From NCBI RefSeq assembly GCF_024679245.1, contig NC_090183.1, forward strand, positions 22,305,355 to 22,369,354: DNA of 64,000 nucleotides, written 5' to 3'. Below, in pieces: positions 1 to 11,904 of the stretch (positions are counted from its first letter, which is position 1; each line of letters begins with the position of its first letter). The translations under genes were made by a program, and so were the position numbers. The notes under the pieces were generated by a model that saw only the letters and a list, made by a program, of their open reading frames with translations, did not search any database and was not told the origin of the DNA. The DNA is from Pseudorasbora parva. Lineage: Eukaryota; Chordata; Actinopteri; Cypriniformes; Gobionidae.

Positions 1-234
1 AAATATCTAGCCCTAATATTGTGTGTAAAAGCTTTTTTTTTTTTGTTGATAACATGAAGTTTATTACGGCATAACAATAGTAGCATATTATTGCATATAA
101 TAAAAGTGGTACAGGGTTATTTAAAATATAAATATTCATTAACAACAGCAGTAAATGCTGTAATGTAGAGTAGGGGAAACATTTCTGCCCTAAGAGCAAA
201 AAAGAACAAATTTATTTTGTCTTTCACCTTTTCA

Positions 235-395
235 CTACCATATGATTCACATGTGTTTGACGTGCATATAATATGCACTTTTCACATAATTCACAATTTT
301 GGCATGCATAGGATGCACAATTTTTTTGTGTGCATATGATACGCAGTTTTTTTTGCCATGCATATGATGCACACATTTGCCGTACATATAAAACT
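235..395. repeat. Degenerate short tandem repeat
   Basis: Variants of a unit close to GCATATGATGCACA followed by a T-rich stretch and GCCGT recur about every 25-30 bases, roughly five or six times. The copies differ by several bases, so this looks like an old minisatellite. The short open frame across it is a by-product of the repeat. The flanking AT-rich sequence (1-234) shows nothing I can name. Confidence 0.5.
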
Positions 396-1384
396 CTCCT
401 ATCCCACACCATTGCGTACGATCAATAGGAATAGATCATATAGAATGAATTATAGGTGATAGCTACAGAAAGCGAGCAAAGAACATTTGATTTCAGCGCA
501 AGTTTAAGCACTCCGATAAGCTTCCGAAATATGTTAACCAATGAACCTGTCTAAACTGTGAAATGAATCTCTTACTTACATCGTACGTACATCTGCGCTT
601 TGTTGCGCTTGTGTGAAGAATTAATTTAACGAGAACGCACTGAATAAAACTCTGAACGCCTCTGATTGGCCATTGCATTCATAAGCTCAACAGAATCGTG
701 TGATTGGTTATAATGAGCAACACAGTCATGTTTGGTGGTGTAGAGTCAGATGCTTTTTGAGAAGACTAAAATAAAATTCAACCCGCCAAAGCGTCTAGGG
801 GGAGCGACTGTATTACACACCACTGCTGAAATGCATTGTGGAGAGACCCTATAGGCAGTGGAGCTGCTGCAGTTATGATCTTCTGTGAACTGTCGCCTCA
901 TTTCAGAGTTGGGCTGTAGATTTTTGGATGGGTCACCAAGCATTTTTGTATACTTTTTCAATTCAGTCCAGATTATTTGTGTAACACTTTTCACAAAAAT
1001 AGTTCCAAAGGAGCTTTACAAAGAATAGTGCCTCATGAATCTCCCCAATGAACAAGCAAAATGACAAGGGAAAAAAAAAAACTCCCTAAGATATTTAGGT
1101 AGATGAGAAAAAATTCTTTGTTGGAACCAAGATTCTAGGGACTTACACGTAGGGGAAGCCCACCTCCTCATGCTTTATACAAACATATATGCCTGCATAC
1201 AAACACAAATGTTCATTTGAGGATTAGCAGTATTAATTGACCGTTTTTGAGTGTGTATGTGTGTAATTCTACTTAATGATTATTATAATGACTTCTAATA
1301 AACAGCAAACCATAATATATGCAAACAGGAGGGATATACCCTTCGCATGTACCACATATGATGAAAAGAGGTTATGGTTGGTCA
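396..1384. other. AT-rich non-coding stretch, no gene seen
   Basis: I see no exon-like open frame with good splice signals, no RNA gene and no clear transposon end. It probably lies within a rhot1 intron, because the rhot1 terminal exon follows on the same strand, but no other rhot1 exon could be recognised here. Confidence 0.4.
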
Positions 1385-1760
1385 AACCAACTCACCTTTA
1401 TTTATGCTTTTTTTTTTACCACTTTCTACAATGCCAATTGTTTCAAAGCAGCTTTGAAACAACAGTGTTAACAGGAAAATAATGCAACAGGATTTGATTC
1501 GGCTGTACAGCCACGGCGCTCTGGAGAAAACAGTGATGTTCTCCAGCTCAGTTAAATTATCATAGTGTCAATGTGGGCAGATCAGTAATATAGTTGAAAT
1601 TTAAGTGTTTCCAACTGAGCAAGCCAAAAGACAAAGGTGACTGTGGCAAGGAACCAAAACTCGGTCAGGGGCCACAATAGAGAAAAAATTTGGTAGAGAC
1701 CAGGCTGGTCTTGGGACTGTCGTGGTGAAGGGATACACTTGTGGGTTGTGGGTTGATTGA
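1385..1760 (-). repeat. Divergent L2 LINE 3'-tail fragment
   Basis: The order of short blocks (CTTTATTTAT, TTTCAAAGCAGCTT, GGCTGTACAG, GGAGAAAACAGTGATGTT, GGCAGATCAGTA, CAACTGAGCAAGCCAA, GGCAAGGAACCAAAACTC) matches the 3'-untranslated tail of the L2 element at 11905-12540, with many substitutions. It is an old 5'-truncated insertion in minus orientation. No coding part remains. Confidence 0.65.
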
Positions 1761-1913
1761 GTGAAGTAAACACTTTCTTGCGTATTCCACGTGCTTCTTA
1801 AATGTAATATCTTGTCATTCTCATCTGACTTGGAACTTGTGAAATGCAGCAATTCAGTTTCTCATTCTCACACGTTTTAAGTTACAACAAACAGTGATCC
1901 CTTTTCCTCTCTG

Positions 1914-2300
1914 CACTGTAAAAAAATATTTAGAAAATAAGTTACCTGGTTGCCTTAAAATGTTGAGTTCATTGAAATTAAATTTTTGAGTTAATACAAT
2001 GAACATTTTTTGAGATTAGACAACCTTTAATAAAATATTATTAAAAGATTGTGTAAGCATATTGGGTAATTGTGTGTTGTATTTCTGATGACGCAGTGAA
2101 ACATGCCAAATTGTGCTATTTTCATGATTTATCAAATGTTTTATGTGGTTCAGATACAATAATATTTTGAGTTTCTATTTATTAAACAAATTTCCTTCAT
2201 TGTATCAAATTTTTAATTTCAATAAACTCAACATTTTAAGGCAACCAGGTTACTTACTATTTTAAGTTAAACCAACAAAAAACAACAAAACTTTACAGTG
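1914..2300. mobile_element. MITE with CACTGTAAA / TTTACAGTG ends
   Basis: The left end starts CACTGTAAAA and the right end finishes CTTTACAGTG. Inside these, a longer inverted match (GTTACCTGGTTGCCTTAAAA on the left, its complement around 2240-2260) shows a palindromic, non-coding layout. This is typical of a MITE mobilised by a cut-and-paste transposase. The superfamily is not certain; CACTG-type ends suggest EnSpm/CACTA or a similar group. Confidence 0.65.
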
Positions 2301-2648
2301 TGTTTCCTCTTAAAGTTTCTTTGTGTGCTCCATCTGTCAGTCTGAAATCGTCATCTTTCTTCATCTTTCATCTTCGATTGGGTTTTGTAACATTTTAGTG
2401 TCAAGCTTTTCTTTATTTCCCTTTAATAACACTGTTTGTACGTCCCACGTTTATCCTTTTATTCATTTTTTTTTATATCCATTTGAATTCTTTGGTTTAT
2501 CACTTTTCAGGCATCCTTGTCCACTAAACTTGTTTCAGTTTTAGTTCGATCTTCCCCACAGAATGTACTAATTGTTTTATTTGTATTCATCTTAAGTTGC
2601 AGCCACATAACTGTATAAATAGTATAGATATGGAAGCAACAACAATAA

Positions 2649-2804
<156 letters not shown>

Positions 2805-3075
2805 AGAGGGCAAAAATCCCTGTCTGCCCTAGCTATCTCCTATTTGCAGAAGAATCAATAGAAACGGGAATTTTTTTTTTTTTTTTTTAAAGAATACATA
2901 AAGCAACATAGCTGTTGTATTTCTATTTAATTATTGCCATACATGTACATTCCCACATCTTGAGACTCTGAGACAGAAAACTAGAATGTTTTTCTTTGAA
3001 CATGATACAAGCAAACTGTAAATATGTACATGAGAGAGAATATTTATTTGTTGCCATTTAAATAAAACATAGAGC
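2805..3075 (+). other. rhot1: Probable rhot1 3' UTR with poly(A) signal
   Basis: AT-rich sequence follows the TGA. The first good AATAAA is at 3061-3066. Other candidate signals lie near 3326 and 3579, so the true 3' end could be further right. The stretch 3076-3760 holds only A-tracts and the presumed 3' UTR of the convergent gene; I see no exon there. Confidence 0.5.
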
Positions 3076-3760
3076 ATTCATATTTAAAGCAAGCAAATGC
3101 AACACGTTTGTCTTAAACTGTCAGATAGACAGTGTTAGCTTAGCGGTCTATCGTCTACTATTTTTCAACCAAAACCAACCAAGTGGCAGATAAGACCAGA
3201 AGACATGTCTGCCAGTCTAATGTGAAACACCCAGTCTTCTAGACTTTATGTGCATGCTTTAACATTTTACATGTCTGAACAATGACGTGAAAGTCTTATC
3301 AAATGGATTTTTTCCCCCAACCTTTCAATAAAAGGTCCTGCAACAATGTGTTTTGTGATGCAGCAAAAAAAAAGAAAAAAAAAAAAAGACAGAAAATGTG
3401 CAGACAACGGGAAACTACCAGTCTGTTCTCACTCAGTTCCTCACAAGGAATAAAAACTAAACCGGCAAATAAATTATTGGCAGTGAGTTAGAAATGCAAA
3501 ATACTTTTTATCATATCAATTTTGTACTATAGACAAAAAGGCAATTCATTTCTGTATAAAAAAGATGCATGATACGAATAAAATTGCATGTCTTGATGTA
3601 CCTTTAACATAGAGGTGAAAGATAAAAAAGACCAATTTTATGCTAACAAACGTCTTTTAAAGCTGATAGTCAGCTGAAAGTAATGTGTTGTGTGCTGGAG
3701 TGTCATCAAGAACATCAACACTCCAGTAGAATTATTTCTTATTCATTACACTTTGTTGAT

Positions 3761-6700
3761 TCAATTTACATAGAGGTTTTCATTGCTGAACAAGGTGGCC
3801 ACCGAGCTGTTTGCTTCCTCCAGTTTTGCAATATCAGTCTGACAGCTTGTGGGTTTTCTTTTGGTTGGCCGCACCCCAGTCATCTCCTCATAAACAGGAA
3901 CTACAGGCTGTTGCTTTCTACGGTTGGGCCATTTACACTATATGAGAAGAAGGGTAGAAGGGAGTGTTTAACTCAAACTGAATATATAGTGGGGAGTAAA
4001 CCATATATGGTCAGAAAGACACCACCTTTAAACCACATATTTGCTGGCAAATCGCTGTCAACAGTTTGAAGATTTTTTAATTAGATTTTTGATTTTGTTT
4101 AACCAATATTATAAAAATAAAACAATACATTGTAAAAAATAAAATTTCTATCAGTCAACTTTATTTATATAGCGCTTTTACAATCACGATTGTGTCAAAG
4201 CAGCTTCACAGTGTCAAACAGGATAATATTGCAACAAAATTAGATTTGGCTGTACAGTCGTACTGGAGAAAACAGTGATGTTATCAGCTTATTTTAATTT
4301 ATCATATAGCGAAAATGTTGGCAGATCAGTATTATAGTTTATAGAATTAAATAAGACCTAATTCATATATTTTATTTGTATAATAAGTTGAATAACTTTA
4401 ATCATATTTTTAGTGTCCCCAACTGAGCAAGCCAAGCCAAAGGCGACAGTGGCAAGGAACCAAAACTCCATCAGGGCATGATGGAGAAAAATAAACCTTG
4501 GGAGAAACCAGACTCAGTCGGGGTGCCAGTTCTCCTCTGGCCTATTAACACACCGTGTAAGATTATTATTCTGGCAACCTTACAGGTCGGAAATCATATT
4601 AGATCGGATTATTCAAAATTTTCAGGGTATCACGGAAGAGACAGATTTATTTAGGATGGGGCGTCAATTACACAAGAGTATGAATACATGAAAGATCGGA
4701 ATTATTGCGCCGAAGATGGGTTTTGAGCATGTCGTGCCAGTGAGGCAAATTCAGAGGAGACACCAAAGTGGTGTCACCACTTTCTATGAAAGTGTCACAT
4801 GAGATTAAGCATTACTTAATAGTTATTTCTCATATTATAATTATATTATTATTTTAAAATAATCATTGACATTCTCCAATGATGGGGTGCATAATATAGG
4901 GACTCCTTTTTTGTGGAGGAAGGAATGTCTGGACCTATGTTCAGTAAATAGCAGATATCCTGACTATAAATATAGGAATATTTATATTTTCTATATTTAT
5001 ATTGTCTTTTTGCCTAAATAACTTAGAAAAAAGGTGGCACAACGTACCCCATTCTCCCCTATACATTAAAAACAAACTTAAAACTAAATACTTACACAGT
5101 AAACTGTAGTGAGAGTGAAAACCAGAACACCCAGCAGACATGCAGCTCCGGAGATCACATAGAGCAATGGCAGGTAACTTGAACAATTAGGCCTACACGG
5201 CTCACGAGCTGCAACAGTCACAACAATCATTCTAAAGTGTTACAATGTTATTTGTTTTGTGTGTGTGTTTTTTTTGCACCTGCACAGGTGCCATATCTGA
5301 CCTGTATAAGAAAATAGAAATAGGCTGAACACGTCTAAACTATTATGGAATTAATGTAGACATTTGTAACATGTCTAAACACTAAGGAAATTAGGAGCCA
5401 AAATAAGCACAAAAATGTCTCTTTTTTTAGTAAATGTACTAGGTAGGTTTCTGCCCTATTTTTTATTTGTTTAATTTTTTATTTTCAGTCTGTAACCAGT
5501 CTGAGGTTCTGTAACCATCATCTGCAAATAAAAAAGAACATTGCCAAATGTAGCAGCACTATTGCACACTGCCTTACAAATTAAATCAGAGGGCCTTAAA
5601 GGGTTAGTTCACCCAAAAATGAAATTGGTGTAATTAATGACTCACCCTAATGTCGTTCCACACACGTAAGACCTCCGTTCATCTTCAGAACACAGTTTAA
5701 GATATTTTATATTTTAGTCCCAGAGCATAATGCAGTCAATGCCCACTTTACTGTCCATGTCCAGAAAGATAATAAAAACATCATCAGTTGGTTGATTAGA
5801 GTCTCTTGAAGCATCGAAAATACATTTTGGTCCAAAAACTACGATTTTATTCAGCCATGTCTTCTCCATGTGCCTCCAAAAAGATTGTATTTTCAATGCT
5901 TCATTAATTACATTACATCAATTCCATTTTTTGGGTGAACTAACCCTTTAACTGTTGTGCAAAGTTTCTCTGTATAACTTAAGTTTGCAGACATTCTAGA
6001 CCACAATATATAAGAAAATCTAATTGGGCCTCGTTTTTAAAACGTATGTAGGCCTATGCTAAAATTCACGCCAACGTGCAGATTTAAAAAAAAAAAAAAA
6101 AAAAAAACAGGTCTAAATATTGGAAATGTGCTTAGTGCCATGTCAAAGTAGGCCTACTTTTCCTTATGACAGAGGGTCGGTCGGTGTACTGCAGGCCTAT
6201 TTGGAAATCCATGCAATTATTTCCACCTGCTCGCTCTATCTCTTGTAAAGTAGTTGGACGTTTTAATATGTTAATGACAATAATTAGTCAGCGTTTACAA
6301 TACGGAGATCTGAAACCATTCTCCTGCGCACAATTTCAAGATCATTTTGCGATTTATAGATTTCACATCTGGAAGAGAGTGATGTTTGTTCTCTGAATCA
6401 CAAGTAAATAACATTTGAGAAATGGTTGTAAGATCAGCTGTGCTATTTAGTACAACAGCACTATTGCTGTATGATTGCTTAAAGTTAATTTCTGGAAAGC
6501 ATGAACCATATGTGATGTTGAAATGCTTTTGTGATTTCTCCTTAAATTTATGAATAATTTGATACTTTCTCTGCTTCAGATTTGTTTTGTATAAATCTTG
6601 TAGATTTGAGTTTCAAAATGTTTAAAATGAAAGACACTGAAAGACTCGGATATAGGATATGTCTATTATCCAATTGAAAAGTAACAGTAGGCCTAATCAA

Positions 6701-7870
6701 TCTGATCCTGTTGAGATATAGCTATTCATTGATTATCCTACAAAATATAATTAGTTAAATATTTACAGTATTGACAATTGTATGCATATTTTGGATTTTG
6801 GTTTGTTTAGGTGAATGCAAGATTAACCTATTTCAGCTATCCATTGTGTTTGGAGGAGACATTAGATCTGAACTGTTTCATGATTTATATTTTAAGTAAT
6901 ATATATAAAGGTCACCTACAGAAGTCTTCGACGTAGATATAGAACTCCATCTTGCCAGGGATATTCTTATCTCTTGGAAGATTCTCATAGTGGAATACAC
7001 ATTGGTACACGTCTATGTCCCGACCCTGCAGGTTTGAGATTGTCAGATGAACTGTGTGGTTGTCCAATTCATCACGTACAGTGATGCGACCCTTGTCCTC
7101 AGAATTATTGATAAAAGGTGGGCGTCCATAAGAGAGATACAGAACATCTCTGGACTGCAGCAACTTGCGTTTTAGTGAAAAGGCAAATAGTTTTTCCTCC
7201 TTGCTTGCTGATTCACAGGGAATGTCAATGGATGAATTTCTTACTCTGTGGATATAAACAATACCTCCATGTGCTGAGGTGAAATGGCTTCAAGTTAGTA
7301 ACATTTTTATTGATGAATCACTTGTACTGCAAAATTAATGCAAGTCTCTCTCTCAAACACGTTTGTTTTTGAGAAATGTGGGGACATTCCATAGGTGTAA
7401 TGGTTTTTATACTGTACAAACCATATGTTCTATCCCCTTACACTGCCCCTGCCCCTAAACCTACCCATCACAGGAAACATTCTTTGCTGTTTTAAAAGCA
7501 TTTTTACTTTCTAAAAAAAACATCCTGTATGATTTATAAGCATTTTGAAAAGCGGGGGCATGGCCATTGTCCTCATATTTAACCTTCTCCTTGTCATACC
7601 CATGTCATTATACACATTTGTGTCCTCATATTTCACAAAAAACATGCCCCCCCCCCCCCACACACACTTTTGTTAAACTTTAAATAAACTTTGTCTTGCT
7701 GCAGAGCATTTTATGTAACAAAATGTATCAATTAGTCAGTCTTCAAATTATCTTACAACAAAAAAACCTATAACAAAAAGTTTCAACCCAGTATAAAATT
7801 TTAACTTACCATTTACAGAAGGGGTGACAAGAAAGAAGAGAATAACACGAGCATACTTCAAACCTAACAT
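3761..7870 (-). CDS. CD7-like immunoglobulin-superfamily receptor, four exons
   Basis: Four exons join in frame with GT/AG borders: exon 1 7810-7870, exon 2 6920-7273, exon 3 5096-5208, exon 4 3761-3937 (TGA at 3761-3763), 235 codons in all. Exon 1 encodes a signal peptide (MLGLKYARVILFFLVTPSVN). Exon 2 encodes one V-type Ig domain: first Cys in DIPCES, an LSYGRPPF segment, then a D-x-Y-x-C second Cys (DVYQCVF) and a J-like strand FYIYVED. Exon 3 encodes a Cys-rich stalk (EPCRPNCSS) and a transmembrane helix. Exon 4 is the cytoplasmic tail with VYEEM, a YxxM PI3-kinase p85 site, and terminal LYVN, a possible YxN Grb2 site. Human CD7 has the same plan and a YEDM tail motif, so I infer a fish CD7-like lymphocyte receptor. 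Another single-Ig receptor is possible. No stops or frameshifts seen. Confidence 0.8.
4149..4770 (-). repeat. L2 LINE 3'-tail insertion downstream of CD7-like exon 3
   Basis: About 620 bases are nearly identical to 11915-12530, from CAACTTTATTTATATAGCGC to GAGGAGACACCA, with only scattered differences. It is a 5'-truncated copy of the same L2 family, inserted in minus orientation in intron 3 of the receptor gene. Only 3'-untranslated sequence is present. The high identity means a fairly young insertion. Confidence 0.85.
5600..5947. mobile_element. TTAA-flanked MITE, intron 2 of the CD7-like gene
   Basis: The ends AGGGTTAGTTCACCCAAAAA and its complement near 5924-5947 form about 22-base inverted repeats, flanked by TTAA on both sides (5596-5599 and 5948-5951). 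TTAA targets with AGGG-type ends fit the T2/Kolobok group of MITEs; piggyBac-type is the alternative. No coding capacity. Confidence 0.7.
6072..6107. repeat. A-rich homopolymer tract
   Basis: A run of more than 20 A residues lies in intron 2 of the CD7-like gene. There is no adjacent SINE head I can recognise, so it is listed only as low-complexity sequence. Confidence 0.5.
7375..7665. repeat. Probable interspersed repeat in CD7-like intron 1
   Basis: The blocks GTGGGGACATTCCATAGG, CCCCTAAACCTACCCATCAC and GTCCTCATATTTCAC, ending in a C-run and CA-tract (7648-7668), resemble a common cyprinid intronic repeat. This is recognition from memory of the motif style rather than a match inside the window. 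Confidence 0.35.
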
Positions 7871-8290
7871 TATGGAAGAGGAAATTACATACCCTAAGAA
7901 AATAGTGACTGTGGTAAGAAAGCAAGAAACAGAGCGTAACAAAAAAAAATCTTCAGATGTTATGTTTTGACTCCACCTTTAAGGGGTGTGGGGTTTGAGG
8001 GCCTTCAGAGGAAAAGGTAACCAGTGCTTTGTCAATTTCAGTTCATCATTGTGAAAATGTATAGATTTTTGCATATAGAGTCATCTTCACTTTGTTGTGT
8101 AATATGTTTGTAATATTTGTTAATATGAACTCAAATTAAATTGGCCGCTTCATTGCAATCTAAAAAGAATATGCAGACTCATTTCCCTGGATACAACCAA
8201 ATGAATATGAATTTCTTTGAATAAAACTGACCATTTACTTTTTCAATGCCAAGAACTTTTTCCAGAGCTCATTAACATTACAGAACCAAC
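7871..8290. other. Upstream flank of the CD7-like gene
   Basis: This 420-base AT-rich stretch lies between the receptor start codon and the left end of DIRS-1. It should contain the receptor promoter and 5' UTR (minus strand). I do not see a convincing TATA box or first non-coding exon. No ATG in the receptor frame precedes the one at 7868-7870. Confidence 0.35.
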
Positions 8291-8590
8291 AGTTCCCTTT
8301 GAAGAGATGTTCCTCCTATTGCGTATGGGGAAAAACTCCTTTTCTCGAGAATATGAACCAAACTTTAAAGGTATCCATGTAAAGCGCAGTGCAGCTGCAT
8401 GGCAATATAACCCAGCGCGAGGAGCGCTCTGATTGGCCGGGCCGCGGCAACTGCAGAAACCTATAGTAAGGCGGCTAAGAGGTACGAACCAATGGGGGGC
8501 GTTCCAGAAAGCCCGCCGTAAAAGGTGCTTATATTTGCATACAGGAGGCTATATAAGACCCTGATTCGCCATAGGTGTCAGATATTATCT
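8291..8590 (+). repeat. DIRS-1 left inverted terminal repeat with TATA box
   Basis: Starts AGTTCCCTTT and contains blocks also found at 15925-16220 and, inverted, at 63830-64000 (for example GAGGAGCGCTCTGATTGGCC and GGAGGCTATATAAGACCC). TATATAA at 8550-8556 lies just upstream of the presumed RNA start, with a CCAAT-like GATTGGCC about 120 bases earlier. It is the element's promoter region. Confidence 0.8.
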
Positions 8591-8741
8591 TCTTCCCGGG
8601 CTCGCCTCGCCACCTTCAACCAGGTCCCTCCTCCTGCCGCTGGGCCGCGCCATAAGAAACGCCGCGACCAGAGGCTGCCAGAGCGGTCGGGCGACTGCAC
8701 GGCAGATGATTCCCAGCGTGCCTCGCCTTGCTTCTTGTAGC

Positions 8742-9800
8742 ATGTGGTTCTTTTCTGTCTCGGAGCCCCCCGCTTCGACGCAGACCGCCACGAGCTCCAA
8801 AACCAATGCTGACGCGGAACTTATCCGCGTGCTCTCTAAGGCCGTGGAAGACCTCGAGTGGTCCTAGCCCGAAGAGCCAACGCGCAGCAAACTGGACGAG
8901 TGATACCTAGAAAGCCGCCATCCCTCTTCTCCTCAGAAGCCCGCGCCTTTCTTCCCTGAGGTACACGACGAGCTTACTAAATCTTGGAAGTCGCCCTACT
9001 CTGCTCGCGTGAGTCCGCCTTTTCCCCAGCGCTCTCTACCGCCGACGGCGCCAAGGAAAAAGGCTACGGGTCTCTTGAACTACAAGAGAAGGAGGGGGGG
9101 CCTCGAAGAGGCTGTCGCCGCGCACCTCTGCCCGTCCTCCTCCAGAGGATGGCAGGCCAGGGCGCAGCACCCTTCCAAGCCCTGCTGCACCACCTCTGCT
9201 CTCGCTGGCCGAGCATATGCCTTCGCTGGCCAGGCTTCCACAGCCCTTCACACCATGGCTGTCCTTCAGGTGTTCCAGGCCAGACTTCTCCACTCTTTGG
9301 ACGAGTCTGTCCCCGACTCCGAAGTTTTGAAGGACCTTCGCAGCGTGACGGACTTGGCCCTTCGTGCTACTAAAGCCATCGTGCAAGCCATTGGAAAGAA
9401 TATGGCTAACCTGACGGTCTTAGAGAGGCACCTTTGGCTGAATTTGACTGAGATGAAGGACGCGGATAAAGCCTCTTTCTTGGATGCCCCCATCTCTACT
9501 ACTGGTCTCTTCGGTCCGTCAGTCGTGGGCTTCGCGGAGTGTTTCACTGAAGCTCAAAAGGCTTCTCAGGCTATGAGGCACTTCCTGCCCAAGCGCTCCA
9601 GCTCTTCTTCAGGCCGGGGATGCCCTCAAGGTAGACCTCCGCCCTCTCAACCCGCTAACCCGGCTGCGCCACCTTCTCGGCCTCGCTCCTCTTCTGGAAT
9701 GCGCCAACGCTCCCGCTCCACGAACCGCAGCAGGCAGCCTGAATGCCGGGGACCTCGACCCAAGCTTGTGTTGAACCCCGAGCCTCCGAAGCCATCCTAG
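8742..9800 (+). pseudogene. DIRS-1 gag-like ORF1, broken
   Basis: One frame from ATG 8742 to TAG 9798-9800 carries the ORF1 typical of fish DIRS elements: an acidic N-terminal part, EEPTRSKLDE, PAPFFPEVHDELTKSWK, then the conserved ALHTMAVLQVFQ segment and a Ser/Arg/Pro-rich basic tail that probably binds nucleic acid. Two in-frame stops, TAG 8865-8867 and TGA 8901-8903, break it; the rest (9009-9800) is open for 263 codons. There is no zinc knuckle, as usual for this family. DIRS-2 has a homologous protein at 27005-27689. Confidence 0.8.
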
Positions 9801-10065
9801 CCGCAAGGAGAAAGACGAGATGGTCAGGTCTCGCCTCGGCCAGACCCCCATCTCTCCCTCCCGGTCTCCCAGTCCCTGCACCCAGGTGACTGCCGACCTC
9901 AATTTCGCAGCCAACGAGCCCGTTGTCAAACGCACTCACCTGCACACAAATGCCGTTATCACGGCGACCCAAATAAATCTCAAAAAGATCTTTTTCTCTG
10001 TAGTAAATGTGCCCACTTATCAGTCTGCACTCCTACACTCATATACCCCTACCACCCATGTATAA
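9801..10065 (+). other. DIRS-1 spacer between ORF1 and RT
   Basis: Non-coding C-rich spacer. Its second half (GTAGTAAATGTGCCCACTT, CAGTCTGCACTCCT) is shared with DIRS-3 at about 46420-46480, which shows that the two elements are related in non-coding parts as well. Confidence 0.5.
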
Positions 10066-11814
10066 ATGCCACACATAAGCATTACCCCCTCTATGTCACA
10101 AGCACAAAATGGCAGCGCTACCGAGTTCCCTCTAGGCGACCCTTCTCCACACCAGCTCCAACCACTATTGCTTCGGGCTCAGGCCTGGCAAGCCATGCCC
10201 GGTGTATCAAATTGGGTTGTGAACTTAGTAAAAAGGGGCTACTCGCTACAGTTCGCTCGCAGGGGCCCGCACTTTCATGCTGTGGTCGAGACCTCGGTAA
10301 AAAGCAGTGTCAGTCACGTGCTTCGCACCGAGATTTCGAAACTGTTAGAGAAGGGTGCGGTGGAGCCCGTTCCCCCATCCCAAAGCGAGTCGGGCTTCTA
10401 CAGCCGATACTTTCTCGTTCCAAAGAAGGACGGAGAGCTCAGGCCCATCCTAGATCTAAGGCATTTGAACAAAGCTCTAATGTCTCGCTCTTTCAAAATG
10501 CTGACGGTGAAACAGATCCTCGCACACATTCGCCCGGGGGACTGGTTTTTCACGATAGATCTGAAAGATGCATACTTTCACATTCAGGTAGCCCCCCACC
10601 ACAGGCCATTCTTGAGATTCGCCTTCGAGGGGCAGGCTTATCAGTACACGGTCTGGCCATTCGGGTTATCCTTGGCGCCCCGCACGTTTACGAAATGTAT
10701 GGACGCGGCATTAGCCCCGCTCAGGCTGAAAGGGATGCGGGTACTCAACTACCTCGACGACTGGCTAGTGATAGCCCATTCTCGAGCACAACTACTAACA
10801 CACAGATCCTGGCTCCTCAACCACTGTTTGGGTCTCAGGATCAATATCGCCAAGAGCTCGCTGTCCCCCACTCAAAAGATATCTTTTCTGGGCATAATTA
10901 TAGACTCGAGACTCATGAATGCGCGGCTTACGACACGCGCTATCTGTCCAGAGCTTCAGAGGATGCTCGGCCTTATGGCCTCGGCATCGTCAGTGCTCAG
11001 GCTGGGACTGTTACACATGCGTCCCCTCCAGCGTTGGCTACACGCCCGTGTCCCTCCTTACGCATGGAAAAGGGGCTTTGGCTCCATGGACGGGGACAGA
11101 GTGGTATCAGAGGGGCGTGCTTATGGGCATGGTTACGAAGTTGAAAGTGATCTCGACAGATGCCTCCACACGAGGGTGGGGAACCCTACACGAGGGCAAG
11201 CCGATCTCTGGCCTGTGGACAGAAACACAGAAACGGCTGCACATAAACTGTCTAGAGATGAAAGCGGTCACCTTATCGCTGAGAACTTTCCTTCCACATA
11301 TAAAGAACCACCACGTCTTGGTTTGTACAGACAACATGTCGGTGGTAGCGTATATAAATCGCCAGGGCAGCCTGAGATCAGATTCTCTTCACCGCATGGC
11401 GAAGCATCTCCTTTTATGGGCAGAGCACCACCTGAGCTCCCTGAGGGGGCGGCTCACGTGTCAGGTATTCTGAATCTGGGTCCGGATATGTTATCCAGGG
11501 GACCCATTCCCCCAGGGGAATGGTCTCTTCACCCGCAAACGGTTCTCTTAATTTGGAACACCTTCGGCAGAGCGAAGGTGGATCTCTTCGCCTCAGAAGA
11601 CAACACTCACTGCCCAATATTTTTCTCCAAACGCAGGGACACCCTGGCCCATGTTTGGCCCCCGCTATATGCTTTCCCCCCGATCGCAATGCTGCCACAA
11701 ACCATCAAGAAAATCAGGGAGACAGTATCCACAGTGCTTTTGATAGCCCCGCTCTGGAGGAACCGAACGTGGTTCTCCGATCTGATCCAGCTGTCAGATG
11801 GCCCATTCCGCTGA
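10066..11814 (+). pseudogene. DIRS-1 reverse transcriptase / RNase H, frameshifted
   Basis: The RT is in the frame of 10066: YFLVPKKDGELRPILDLRHL (template-binding fingers), FFTIDLKDAYFHIQV (first Asp), YTVWPFGLSLAPRTF and the catalytic LNYLDDWLVIA box. Near 11070 the reading moves to the next frame, where RNase H is seen (STDASTRGWGTLHEG, LEMKAV, CTDNMSVVAYINRQG). Near 11445, at a G-run, it returns to the first frame for HVSGILNLGPDMLSRG and a C-terminal part ending at TGA 11812. The two shifts compensate. DIRS-3 lacks two of the G residues at the second site (51870-51880), so this one is an insertion here. The enzyme would copy the element's RNA; this copy cannot make it whole. Confidence 0.85.
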
Positions 11815-11898
11815 GGAAAGACCTCTTCACGCAGACGAAGGAGAAGATCTGGCATCCCAGTCCCGAGCTATTGGCCCTCCACATATGGCCCATCAACT

Positions 11899-11904
11899 GG
11901 TATC
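11899..11904. repeat. L2 target-site duplication, left copy (GGTATC)
   Basis: GGTATC here and at 13575-13580 flank the LINE. DIRS-3 has the uninterrupted site near 55027-55032 (GGTATCCGGAAACC), which proves the insertion boundary. Confidence 0.85.

Noticed and set aside
3683..4069. 128-codon plus-strand ORF
   Set aside because: Antisense to exon 4 of the CD7-like gene, whose splice signals and tail motifs explain the region better.
5600..5947. piggyBac-type origin for the TTAA MITE
   Set aside because: TTAA fits, but the AGGGTTAG ends are closer to T2/Kolobok MITEs; not decided with certainty.
8217..8432. 71-codon ORF at the left end of DIRS-1
   Set aside because: It crosses the element boundary and has no homology or splice context.
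9036..9972. Minus-strand ORFs opposite DIRS-1 gag
   Set aside because: Reverse-frame shadows in GC-rich sequence.
10212..11144. 310-codon ORF overlapping DIRS-1 RT
   Set aside because: Alternative frame of the RT gene; no motif of its own.
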